64,000 bases of DNA from Spirochaetaceae bacterium (GTDB lineage Bacteria > Spirochaetota > Spirochaetia > SZUA-6 > Bin103): positions 1-64,000 of the forward strand of contig JAPPGB010000129.1 of the NCBI GenBank assembly GCA_028821475.1. The letters run 5' to 3'. The notes beneath the pieces are model-generated. The model saw nothing but the letters and a program-made list of their open reading frames with translations. It was not told the origin of the DNA and did no database searches. A program made the translations under genes and the position numbers. This document shows positions 44,520 through 52,225 of the stretch, piece after piece. The stretch's first letter is position 1. Each line of letters starts with the position of its first letter.

Positions 44520-46184
44520 ATGCGCCGAGAGCAGCAAGTGATCCTGAAACGAATCCGTCCGAGCAACTTGGTGCTGCTGGCGGCGGCGCCGTTCCTGGTA
44601 TTCCTGTTCGCGTCGTCAAGCAAGTACCTGCGTTCGCTGAAGGCGATCATCGGCATCGAGCCGGGCGCGCCCGCGCTGCTGCTCGGCTTCCTGCTGCTGC
44701 TCGCCCTGCTCGCGTCGGGTTTCCTGGCCGCGCGCCGGTGGGCGATGGGCGATGCGGCGCCGCCCTGGCTGGCGGCGGCCGCGCGCCTGGCGCTGCCGAT
44801 CCACGTGCTGGTCATCGTGCCGGTCCTGGCGCTTCCGCCGCTCACCGACGCGTTCGTGCAGTCGGTGCTGTTCCACTCGCTCGACCCCGCCGTCTCGGAG
44901 CTGGTCGACCGCAGCGCGCGCCCCTGGACGCTGAAGGCGGAGGTGCTGCCGCTGGTGACGCAGCGGTTCCGGGTCGGCGTGGCGGTGTACGGGCTCCTGT
45001 TCCTGGCCTTCACGCTGGCCGCCACGTGGGCGGCGGGCGCAGTGCGCCGTTACTGCATCCGGGGATTCGAGGCGGTTTCGGGGGCCGCCCTGTTCTTCCT
45101 CGTGTTCGTGAGCCACTGGGGCTTCGCGACCGGGATCGCGGTGACCTTCCGGGCCGCGGTGTTCGCCTACCTGCTGGCCGCGGTGCTCGGCATGACCTGG
45201 ACCGGATTGCAGCGCCTGCGCAGTGCCCGCCACACGATTCCGGTGCACGGTGCGATCAGCCTGCTGCTGCTGGCGGCGGCGGCGCTGTTCTGGGCCCAGC
45301 CGCGCGTCGAGTACGTGATGGTCGGCTCCACCGAGGCCCGGATCGCGATCGTCAAGGGCACGCCGCAGGCGGTCGCCGACATGATCCGCTTCGGCGAATA
45401 CGAGGGCGGAGACGGCGAGTCGTTGCGCATTCGCAGCGCGCCGGACGTGGCGACCGCGCTGGAGCAGATCGCGTCCGTCGACAGCGTGTCCGGGGCGTTC
45501 GTGCCGATCGCCGCCCACGACGGCCGCTACCCGGTGATCTGGCAGACCCGCTTCCTGCCGGAGCGCGCGCGCAATGCCGCGATGGCGCTCTCGGTAATCG
45601 GCCTGCTGCTCCTCATCCTGACCGTCGGCGGCGCGCTGCACGGGCTGCACCCGCTGGCGGTGGGCGCCGAGTTCTTCGTCGACACCATTCGCGGCATCCC
45701 GATGCTGGTGATCATCCTGTACATCGGCCTGCCGCTCGCCGGCGCCGTCAAGGACGCCACCGGCGGCGGAATCGACCTGCCCAACTTCACGCGCGGCGTG
45801 ATCGCGATCGCCCTCGGCTATTCCGCCTACATGGCCGAGATCTTCCGCTCCGGCATCGAGGCGGTCCCCAGCGGGCAGGTGGAGGCGGCACAGACCCTGG
45901 GGCTGTCGCGCTGGCAGACCGCCCGGCTGATCATCCTGCCGCAGGCGCTGCGCATCGTGCTGCCGCCGCTCGGCAACGAGTTCATCGCCATGATCAAGGA
46001 CACCTCGCTGCTGTCGATCCTGTCGGTACGCGACGTCACCCAGAGGATGCGCGAGTTCCAGTCCGCCAGCTTCCTGCCGTTCGCCCCGTTCAACACGGCG
46101 GCCGTGCTGTACGTGGTGATCACCCTCGCCTGCGCCAGCCTGCTGCGCTGGATCGAGCGCCGCTACGAGCAGCGGCACGCTTGA
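44520..46184 (+). CDS. Polar amino-acid ABC transporter permease with extended N-terminus
   Basis: The protein has 554 residues from ATG 44520 (GTG 44538 is another option). The first 350 residues hold about six membrane helices and a soluble segment (VGSTEARIAIVKGTPQAVAD). The last 200 form a His/Glu/Gln permease domain with EAA motif EAAQTLGLSRWQTARLIILP and DTSLLSILSVRD. The long front part is like AapQ/AapM-type or BztB-like proteins. It should partner the binding protein at 43480; the ATPase could be AapP from 11615. Confidence 0.85.
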   Translation: MRREQQVILKRIRPSNLVLLAAAPFLVFLFASSSKYLRSLKAIIGIEPGAPALLLGFLLLLALLASGFLAARRWAMGDAAPPWLAAAARLALPIHVLVIVPVLALPPLTDAFVQSVLFHSLDPAVSELVDRSARPWTLKAEVLPLVTQRFRVGVAVYGLLFLAFTLAATWAAGAVRRYCIRGFEAVSGAALFFLVFVSHWGFATGIAVTFRAAVFAYLLAAVLGMTWTGLQRLRSARHTIPVHGAISLLLLAAAALFWAQPRVEYVMVGSTEARIAIVKGTPQAVADMIRFGEYEGGDGESLRIRSAPDVATALEQIASVDSVSGAFVPIAAHDGRYPVIWQTRFLPERARNAAMALSVIGLLLLILTVGGALHGLHPLAVGAEFFVDTIRGIPMLVIILYIGLPLAGAVKDATGGGIDLPNFTRGVIAIALGYSAYMAEIFRSGIEAVPSGQVEAAQTLGLSRWQTARLIILPQALRIVLPPLGNEFIAMIKDTSLLSILSVRDVTQRMREFQSASFLPFAPFNTAAVLYVVITLACASLLRWIERRYEQRHA

Positions 46185-46227
46185 CCTTGCTCATCGCATG
46201 GATGACGATTGATCGAGAGGTGACCCG

Positions 46228-47145
46228 ATGAGACCCACCATCGAGCCGATCGAGGGGGCGACCCTCGGCGCGGTGATCACCGGCATCGACCTGAACCGCC
46301 TTGACGGGCAGGCGTGGCGGGCGGTCGAGGAGGCGTTCCTGGAGTACGCGGTGCTGGTGTTCCCGGCGCAGCATCTGGGCGCCGGCGCGCAGGTCGCGTT
46401 CGGCAAGCGCTTCGGCGACATCGAACTGCTGCGCGAGGACGGCATCGAGGCGCCGCTGTTCAGCAACAAGAACCTGGACGGCAGCCTGGTGCGGCCGGAC
46501 GACTTCCGCTACAAGACGCTGCGCGGCAATGAGGGCTGGCACATGGACAGCACCTACATGCCGATCTCCGCCAAGGCGGGGCTGCTGTCCGCCGTCGAGG
46601 TACCGTCCAGCGGCGGCGAGACCGAGTTCGCCGACATGCGCGCCGCTTACGACGAACTGGACGCCGACACCAGGGACCGGATCAGCGGCCTGTCGGCGTA
46701 TCACTCCCTGTACGCGTCGCAGGCGAAGATCGGCTACGTGTTCGAGACCGGCACCGCGTACGGCTACCACGACAAGGGCGCGCCGATCCGCCCGCTGGTC
46801 AAGACCCATCCCGTGACCGGGCGCAAGGCGCTGCAGATCGCGCGCCACATCTATCGCATCCCGGGCATGGACGATGCCGACGCCCAAGCGCTGGTCGACG
46901 GCCTGCTGCGGCGCGCGTGCCGGCCGCCGCGGGTGTACACCCACCGCTGGCAGCCCGGCGACCTGCTGGTGTGGGACAACCGCTGCGTGCTGCACCGGGC
47001 GCGGCCCTACGACCGCAGCGAGCCGCGCGTGCTGCAGGCCACCCGCATCGCCGGCGACCCCGCCACCGAACTCGCCCCCACCACCCGCGACGAACGTGCC
47101 GCCGGCTTCCAGCCCTCCACTTCCAACCGCTTTCAGGACAGCTAG
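46228..47145 (+). CDS. TauD/TfdA-family 2-oxoglutarate dioxygenase
   Basis: The protein has 305 residues. Iron ligands are in GWHMDSTYMP (His, Asp) and NRCVLHRARPYD (His), followed by the 2-oxoglutarate-binding Arg in LQATRIAGD. GAGAGGTGA precedes ATG 46228. TauD-type enzymes hydroxylate sulfonates, herbicide-like ethers or carnitine-type compounds. It overlaps the PhyH gene by one base, so two different oxygenases are made from one message. Confidence 0.9.
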   Translation: MRPTIEPIEGATLGAVITGIDLNRLDGQAWRAVEEAFLEYAVLVFPAQHLGAGAQVAFGKRFGDIELLREDGIEAPLFSNKNLDGSLVRPDDFRYKTLRGNEGWHMDSTYMPISAKAGLLSAVEVPSSGGETEFADMRAAYDELDADTRDRISGLSAYHSLYASQAKIGYVFETGTAYGYHDKGAPIRPLVKTHPVTGRKALQIARHIYRIPGMDDADAQALVDGLLRRACRPPRVYTHRWQPGDLLVWDNRCVLHRARPYDRSEPRVLQATRIAGDPATELAPTTRDERAAGFQPSTSNRFQDS

Positions 47146-47981
47146 TGACCAGGCGCCACGAACTGATCGAGAACGGCTACTACGTGGAGAGAGCCGTCCT
47201 GGGCGCGTCGGACATAGAGACCTGCAAGAACCGGCTGCGCGAGGTGGCCCGTCACGTCGATTACTATCGCGACAAGATCCGGCTGATCGTGGACGTGCAG
47301 GACGAGTCGTACCGGGATCACCCGGACCCCCTGCGCCGGTTCGACTGGATCAATGAGATCTCCTTCCGTGATCCGGTGTTGTGGCGGCACGCCGCCGCGC
47401 ACCCACGGCTGATCGAACTGGCGATGGAAGTGCTTGGTCCCGATATCTACCCGCTCAATGGGGGCGGCTTCTTCATGAAGCCTCCTCGCCACGGCGGCGA
47501 AGTCCCGTGGCACCAGGACGCGAGTCCGTTCGACGGTGGCGGAGGGATTCCCGTGCCGGTGCTGTTCGATTTCTGGCTGGGCCTGGATGCGGCGCGAATC
47601 GACAATGGCTGCATGGAGCTGATCCCCGGATCCCATCTGCTCGGCCGCCTCGAACACGAGGACACCGGCAAGATCCACGCCGAAGTGGACCCCTTCCGAC
47701 ACGGGTTCTCGCCGCGCGACATCGTCCGCATTGAAACCGATCCGGGCGACGTCATCGTGTGGCACCAGGACATGATCCATCGCTCTCCACCGAATCGGTC
47801 GGATCGCCCGAGGATCGGCAAAGCAAGCGTGTACATGTCAGGGACGGATGAGGCGGCGGTGCGGAGGATGAACAACCCCAAGGGAACCATGGGCGGCAAT
47901 CGTCCCCCCATCTGCCTCGACGGAAAGGTGTGCGAACTCACTCGCTCCATCGTCGCCCCGGAACTGCGAGAAGAAGCGTAA
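47145..47981 (+). CDS. Phytanoyl-CoA dioxygenase (PhyH) family protein, second
   Basis: The protein has 278 residues from GTG 47145 (TAGTG overlap). LIENGYYVERAVLGASDIET opens the fold. Iron ligands are in VPWHQDASPFDG and DMIHRSPPNRSD, and MELIPGSHLLGRL is a family motif. The substrate is unknown; the pairing with a TauD enzyme and an amino-acid transporter suggests a modified amino acid or betaine-like compound. Confidence 0.88.
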   Translation: MTRRHELIENGYYVERAVLGASDIETCKNRLREVARHVDYYRDKIRLIVDVQDESYRDHPDPLRRFDWINEISFRDPVLWRHAAAHPRLIELAMEVLGPDIYPLNGGGFFMKPPRHGGEVPWHQDASPFDGGGGIPVPVLFDFWLGLDAARIDNGCMELIPGSHLLGRLEHEDTGKIHAEVDPFRHGFSPRDIVRIETDPGDVIVWHQDMIHRSPPNRSDRPRIGKASVYMSGTDEAAVRRMNNPKGTMGGNRPPICLDGKVCELTRSIVAPELREEA

Positions 47982-48047
47982 ACGCACCCGCCGAGCGCTC
48001 GCCGGGCAACCGTACCGGTATTGCTCGTTGGCGATGCGGGCGGCCGA

Positions 48048-49172
48048 CTAACGGTAGCGGCGGAGGTAGGCGGCGAGCAGGGGATCGGCGATCCGGTAGC
48101 TGCCCGCGACTTGCTCGATCACGCCGCGGTCCCACAGCCGCCTGACCGATAGCGCCACCGTGCGGTTGGACAGCCCGACGCTCGCGAGAAAGTCTTTCGA
48201 TTGTGGATGCGCAACCGTTTCGCGGCGGGCAATCTCGGTCAGAACGCTCTCGTCCGTGGCAGAGAACGCCGACAGATAGGCTGCGAAGCGGCCCTCCCGG
48301 TTCTCCAGCAGCTTCACCAGAGCGGCCCGCACCATGGCCTGGTCAATGCCGGTGGCCTGGTGCAGCTCCAGGAGCTGGGCGCACAGCCGGTTGATCGCCT
48401 CCGGCACGCGCTGCATTTCGTCCTGCAGCCACGCCGCCACCTCGCGCGGGATTGTCAGGCGGCGCGGGCGGAATCGCTCCTCGATGTACCGGTGGTACTC
48501 GTCGTGGGGGATCGGGCGGAACTCCAGGTCGGTGCCCCAGGCACCCAGCGGCGCGTCGGGCGCGGCGAACAGGTCGGCGAGCATGTGGCGCTTGGAACCG
48601 AGTAGCAGAATGGGCACGTCGCCGAGCGTTTCCAGGCAGGAGCGCAGTTGCGCCGGCGCCTCGTCGATGAACGCTACGTCCTGGAATTCGTCGAGCACGA
48701 TGAGCGAGTCGACCTCCCCGGTGATGCCGGCGATGTGTTCCCACAGGGCCTGCAGGTCACGGACCGACTCCGGCTGGCGGGTGTGCAACGACAGGCTCGG
48801 GCTCCCGGTCTGCGGGTCGAGCGCAATCTCGGGCCGCAGCGCTCCCAGGAACCGCGACGCGTCCTCCAGCAGACTCCTGACCGGGAACGAAGCGGCGAAC
48901 GAGCGCTGCAGACTGGTTGCGAGCCGCCGGGTCAGCGACTGCATGGAGCGGACCCCCAGCAGGTCCGCGAACAGCACGAAGCGGCGCCCCCGGTTGCGGA
49001 GGAAATTCTCGATGGTGATGTTGCGCACCACCGAGGTCTTGCCGTAGTTGCGCGGGCCGTACACAACCATGCGGTATCGACGGCGGACCGCATCTTCGAG
49101 CACCTGTTGCTCGCGCTGCAGGTTGCACAGGTTGTCCGGGTCGACAAGCCGGTCGAACACAAACTGCTTCAT
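48048..49172 (-). CDS. P-loop ATPase with C-terminal winged helix (ATPase_2-like)
   Basis: The protein has 374 residues. Walker A is YGPRNYGKTS (residues 38-47), and Walker B is SLIVLDEFQDVAF. The region 280-370 (LSAFSATDESVLTEIARRET, GLSNRTVALSVRRLWDRGVI) is a winged helix, as in archaeal-type ATPases. It is one of three large ATPases of this broad group in the window. The function is unknown; proteins like it often sit among TA and defence genes. Direct repeats lie right before its start. Confidence 0.82.
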   Translation of the reverse strand: MKQFVFDRLVDPDNLCNLQREQQVLEDAVRRRYRMVVYGPRNYGKTSVVRNITIENFLRNRGRRFVLFADLLGVRSMQSLTRRLATSLQRSFAASFPVRSLLEDASRFLGALRPEIALDPQTGSPSLSLHTRQPESVRDLQALWEHIAGITGEVDSLIVLDEFQDVAFIDEAPAQLRSCLETLGDVPILLLGSKRHMLADLFAAPDAPLGAWGTDLEFRPIPHDEYHRYIEERFRPRRLTIPREVAAWLQDEMQRVPEAINRLCAQLLELHQATGIDQAMVRAALVKLLENREGRFAAYLSAFSATDESVLTEIARRETVAHPQSKDFLASVGLSNRTVALSVRRLWDRGVIEQVAGSYRIADPLLAAYLRRYR

Positions 49173-49181
49173 GGACCGAAT

Positions 49182-49208
49182 GTATCATACAAAGGGTATC
49201 ATGCAAAA
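49182..49208. promoter_or_regulatory. Two GTATCATRCAAA direct repeats before the ATPase gene
   Basis: GTATCATACAAA (49182-49193) and GTATCATGCAAA (49196-49207) are 14 bp apart in an AT-rich patch 10-36 bp upstream of the ATG at 49172. On the minus strand TATGAT within the first is a fair -10. They could be operator sites for the ATPase or a neighbour. Confidence 0.45.
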
Positions 49209-49319
49209 AGTAACACAAGGATTCGTCGCGCCGCTCCGGGATCGTGATACGCTTGACGGCATACGCTGGCGCTCCATACTTGAGTCGTGCTGCGCGGCAT
49301 CGGCCAATCGTACGCGCAG

Positions 49320-49432
49320 GCCACCGCACACGCGCGTAGCGGACTTGGTTTGGTTCTGGGTCAGTCGTATTCGATGATGGCGCGGCCCATGATGTCGCCG
49401 GCGCGTAGCGCCGTGCACGCTTCGTTGATCTG
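49320..49432 (-). repeat. Copy of the 3' end of the zinc dehydrogenase gene
   Basis: It matches 50163-50273 over about 112 bp, with roughly seven differences and a 2-bp gap by eye. It includes the last 23 or so codons of the dehydrogenase (ending IMGRAIIEYD) and about 40 bp beyond the stop. The two copies are in the same orientation and flank the DUF4258 TA pair. Confidence 0.85.
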
Positions 49433-49526
49433 CGGCGATCACCCGTCTCGTCGGCCCTCTGGTCCGGTTGGTGATCGCGCCGCGGCGGATTAGAATGTGA
49501 TAGTCGGAGTGATTCGGGAGTCGCTG

Positions 49527-49850
49527 TTGAGTAAGACCCTCGCCGCAGTGAAGAGTCTCGTCATAGCCGGCGAGGTCCGAGTATCCGCTCACGGGTATGA
49601 TGAGGCGGCTGCTGACGGCCTCCGCACACGGGAGTTGATACAGGGCATCGGACGCGCCGTTGTTGTCGAAGATTATCCTGACTATCCGAAGGGTCCATGC
49701 GTACTCGTCCGGCAGAGTGATGAGCAGAATCAATTCATACATGTCGTTTGGGGTATACCGGCTGGATCGGACAGTCCGGCCGTCATCGTGACTGCATACC
49801 GCCCCGATCCCGGGTTGTGGACGGAAGACTACTTGCGGAGGGTTGAATGA
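49527..49850 (+). CDS. DUF4258 toxin-like protein
   Basis: The protein has about 107 residues starting at TTG 49527, preceded by GGGAG. The family opening SKTLAAVKSLVIAGEVRVSA then HGYDEAAADG begins there, whereas GTG 49497 lies on top of a TAGAAT -10 and is unlikely to be used. FIHVVWGIPAG and VIVTAYRPDP follow the RelE-like DUF4258 pattern. The next gene overlaps by 4 nt, as for a TA pair with toxin first. Confidence 0.78.
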   Translation: MSKTLAAVKSLVIAGEVRVSAHGYDEAAADGLRTRELIQGIGRAVVVEDYPDYPKGPCVLVRQSDEQNQFIHVVWGIPAGSDSPAVIVTAYRPDPGLWTEDYLRRVE

Positions 49851-50077
49851 GCCACCGACCGATGACCCGTCTCGTACGGGAAGGCGACTACGTCGCCGAG
49901 GTGTCCGTTGATCTCATCGAAGCCGAAGGAGGGTGGAGCCCCTATCTGACGCTCGACGACGCGTATCGTCTCGATGATGTTCGGGATGCACTGCGACGGG
50001 GAGACATGCGCACAGCGTCGCGAATGGCGCGTGTGTATCGGTTGACACCGGTCGAGAGCCAACTGGACGCGTCGTGA
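49847..50077 (+). CDS. Antitoxin partner of the DUF4258 protein
   Basis: The protein has 76 residues starting ATG 49847 (ATGA overlap). REGDYVAEVSVDLIEAEGGW then SPYLTLDDAYRLDDVRDALR and GDMRTASRMARVY is the kind of short helical protein that follows DUF4258 genes. There is no zinc motif. The antitoxin role is inferred from position. Confidence 0.7.
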   Translation: MSHRPMTRLVREGDYVAEVSVDLIEAEGGWSPYLTLDDAYRLDDVRDALRRGDMRTASRMARVYRLTPVESQLDAS

Positions 50078-50162
50078 TGTGCGCGGCGCGGCCAGCGTGC
50101 CGAGCCCGGACCTCTGCCGCGCGGTTGACTCCGCGCAACTAACGGCCGTGAGGGCTGCTTTG

Positions 50163-50273
50163 GGCCACCGCGCACGCGTAGCGGACCTGGTTTGGTTCTG
50201 GGTCAGTCGTACTCGATGATGGCGCGGCCCATGATGTCGCCGGCGCGCAGCGCCGCGCATGCTTCGTTGATCT
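50163..50273 (-). repeat. Right-hand direct repeat: 3' end of the dehydrogenase gene
   Basis: This is the functional copy of the sequence repeated at 49320-49432. It begins 40 bp beyond the dehydrogenase stop (50203-50205). Confidence 0.85.
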
Positions 50274-51261
50274 GGTCGAGGCGGTAGCGGTCGGTCACCA
50301 GCTCATCGAGCGGGAACCTGCCCTCCGCGTGCATGCGCAGGTACATCGGGAAGTCGCGTTCCGGGATGGACGCGCCGTGGCTGCCCGTGTAGCGGCGCTG
50401 GTGCATCATGAACTTGCGCGGGTCGAGGGTCATCTCGGCCGGCGGAACGCCGACCAGGACGGCCATGCCGCCATGGCTGTGCGCCCCGATCCAGCCGGGA
50501 CGGGTCGCGTCGAGAATCTGCTCGGCGGTCGCCCGCACCCCGATCGTGTCGAAAGCGTAGTCGGCACCGCCGCCGGTAAGGTCCGTGATCGCCTCGACCG
50601 GATCCACTTCGCCCGCATTCACCGTATGGGTCGCTCCGAAGCGGCGGGCGAACTGCAGCTTGTCGTCGCGCAGGTCCACCGCGATCACCGGGTGCGCGTC
50701 CAGGAGCGCCGCCATGCGCAGCGCCGACAGCCCCACGCCGCCGACCCCGAACACCGCCACCGAGTCGCCGGGCCGCACCCCGGCGGTGTACAACACGGCG
50801 CCGGCCCCGGTGAGCACCGCGCAGCCGACGATGCAGCTCACGTCGGTCGGAACGTCCGGCGCGATACCGACCACGCGCTCGGCCACGGCGACGACGTGCT
50901 CACTCCAGGTATGCACGTGGTTGTAGAACACCGGCTGCCCCCGGTACTCGAAGGCGATCGGCGGCTCCATGGCCTGCGGTACCGTCAGCGGGGTCCGGGT
51001 GACCCAGGTCACGATCACGTGATCGCCCTCGCGCACGTGGCTGACCTCCGCGCCGGCCTGCACGACGACGCCGGTGCCCTCGTGGCCGAGCAGCATCGGG
51101 CGCGGGCGGGTGGCGTTGGCCATGCCGTGGAGCTGCGAGTGGCAGATGCCGCTGGAAAACAGCTTGACCGCCACCTGGTCGGGCCCGGGCGAGGGCAGCG
51201 CCAGTTCGTCGATGATCAGCGGTCCGCCGGGCTCGGTCTGGATCGCCGCGCGCGTGGTCAT
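50203..51261 (-). CDS. Zinc-type alcohol dehydrogenase lacking the structural zinc site
   Basis: The protein has 352 residues from ATG 51261 (AGGAGG upstream). Catalytic zinc ligands are in SGICHSQLHG, LLGHEGTG and IVGCAVLTGAGAV, and the cofactor motif is VAVFGVGGVGLSALR. The segment that usually carries four structural cysteines (here TRTPLTVPQAMEPPIAFEYR) has none. It otherwise resembles class III or mycothiol-type alcohol dehydrogenases. It is divergent from the acyl-CoA gene cluster and may share its control region. Confidence 0.87.
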   Translation of the reverse strand: MTTRAAIQTEPGGPLIIDELALPSPGPDQVAVKLFSSGICHSQLHGMANATRPRPMLLGHEGTGVVVQAGAEVSHVREGDHVIVTWVTRTPLTVPQAMEPPIAFEYRGQPVFYNHVHTWSEHVVAVAERVVGIAPDVPTDVSCIVGCAVLTGAGAVLYTAGVRPGDSVAVFGVGGVGLSALRMAALLDAHPVIAVDLRDDKLQFARRFGATHTVNAGEVDPVEAITDLTGGGADYAFDTIGVRATAEQILDATRPGWIGAHSHGGMAVLVGVPPAEMTLDPRKFMMHQRRYTGSHGASIPERDFPMYLRMHAEGRFPLDELVTDRYRLDQINEACAALRAGDIMGRAIIEYD

Positions 51262-51454
51262 GTGCAGCCTCCTGTGCGCTCCCGTTCGGAAGCGGCTCGA
51301 GCAGGGTAGCCGACCCGTTCCGGGGCCATCAACGTCCGCGCGGGAATGGAGGGAATGGACGGGGATGGACTCGCGGGGCTCGGCATGTGACCGAGAGGGT
51401 GCGGGACAGATATGATGGGGAGACCCCAGACACTTCCCCCGAGGAGGGACCGCC

Positions 51455-52225
51455 ATGCCAGAATTCTGCCGGGTCGACCTGTCCGGACAGGTAATGACCG
51501 TGACGATCACGCGACCGGAGCGCCTCAACGCGCTGCATCCGCCCGCCAACGCCGAGCTGGGCCGCGTGTTCGACGACTTCGCCGCCAACGACGACGCCAG
51601 GGTAGCGATCATCACCGGTGAGGGCCGCGGCTTCTGCGCCGGCAACGACCTCCGCTACCAGGCTGAGGGCGGCGAGCGCGTGCCCACGCCGCGAGGATTC
51701 GGCGGCCTGACCTCCCGGTTCGACCTGACCAAGCCGATCATCGCCGCCGTCAACGGCGTTTCCATGGGCGGCGGTTTCGAGATCGCGCTCGCCTGCGACC
51801 TGATCATCGCGGCGCGCAGCGCGCGCTTTGCGCTGCCGGAGGCGAAGGTAGGCATGGCCGCCATCGCCGGCGGCATGCAGCGCCTGCCGCGCGAGATCGG
51901 CGCCAAGCGCGCCCTCGGCATGATACTCACCGGCCGCCACGTATCCGCCGAGGAGGGCTACGAGCTCGGCTTCGTCACCGCGGTGGTTCCCGACGCCGAG
52001 ATCCTGAGCCAGGCGAACCGCTGGGCGCAGATGATCTGCGCCTGCGCGCCGCTCTCGATCCGCGCATCGAAGGACGTGGTGTACCGGAGCCTCGACACGC
52101 CTTCGCTGGAGGAGGCGATTCGGGGCCGGTACGACTCGGTCGAGGCGATGCGGGGCAGTGAGGACTACATCGAGGGACCGCGGGCGTTCGCCGAGAAGAG
52201 GCCGCCCCGCTGGAAGGGAAGGTAG
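51455..52225 (+). CDS. Enoyl-CoA hydratase/isomerase (crotonase) family protein
   Basis: The protein has 256 residues. The oxyanion-hole segments are GRGFCAGNDLRYQ and NGVSMGGGFEIALACDLIIA. EAKVGMAAIAGGMQRLPREI holds the usual catalytic loop, but the glutamate positions differ from the standard hydratase pattern, so it may be another crotonase activity. GAGGAGGG precedes ATG 51455. Its stop overlaps the start of the carboxylase gene by one base. Confidence 0.88.
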   Translation: MPEFCRVDLSGQVMTVTITRPERLNALHPPANAELGRVFDDFAANDDARVAIITGEGRGFCAGNDLRYQAEGGERVPTPRGFGGLTSRFDLTKPIIAAVNGVSMGGGFEIALACDLIIAARSARFALPEAKVGMAAIAGGMQRLPREIGAKRALGMILTGRHVSAEEGYELGFVTAVVPDAEILSQANRWAQMICACAPLSIRASKDVVYRSLDTPSLEEAIRGRYDSVEAMRGSEDYIEGPRAFAEKRPPRWKGR

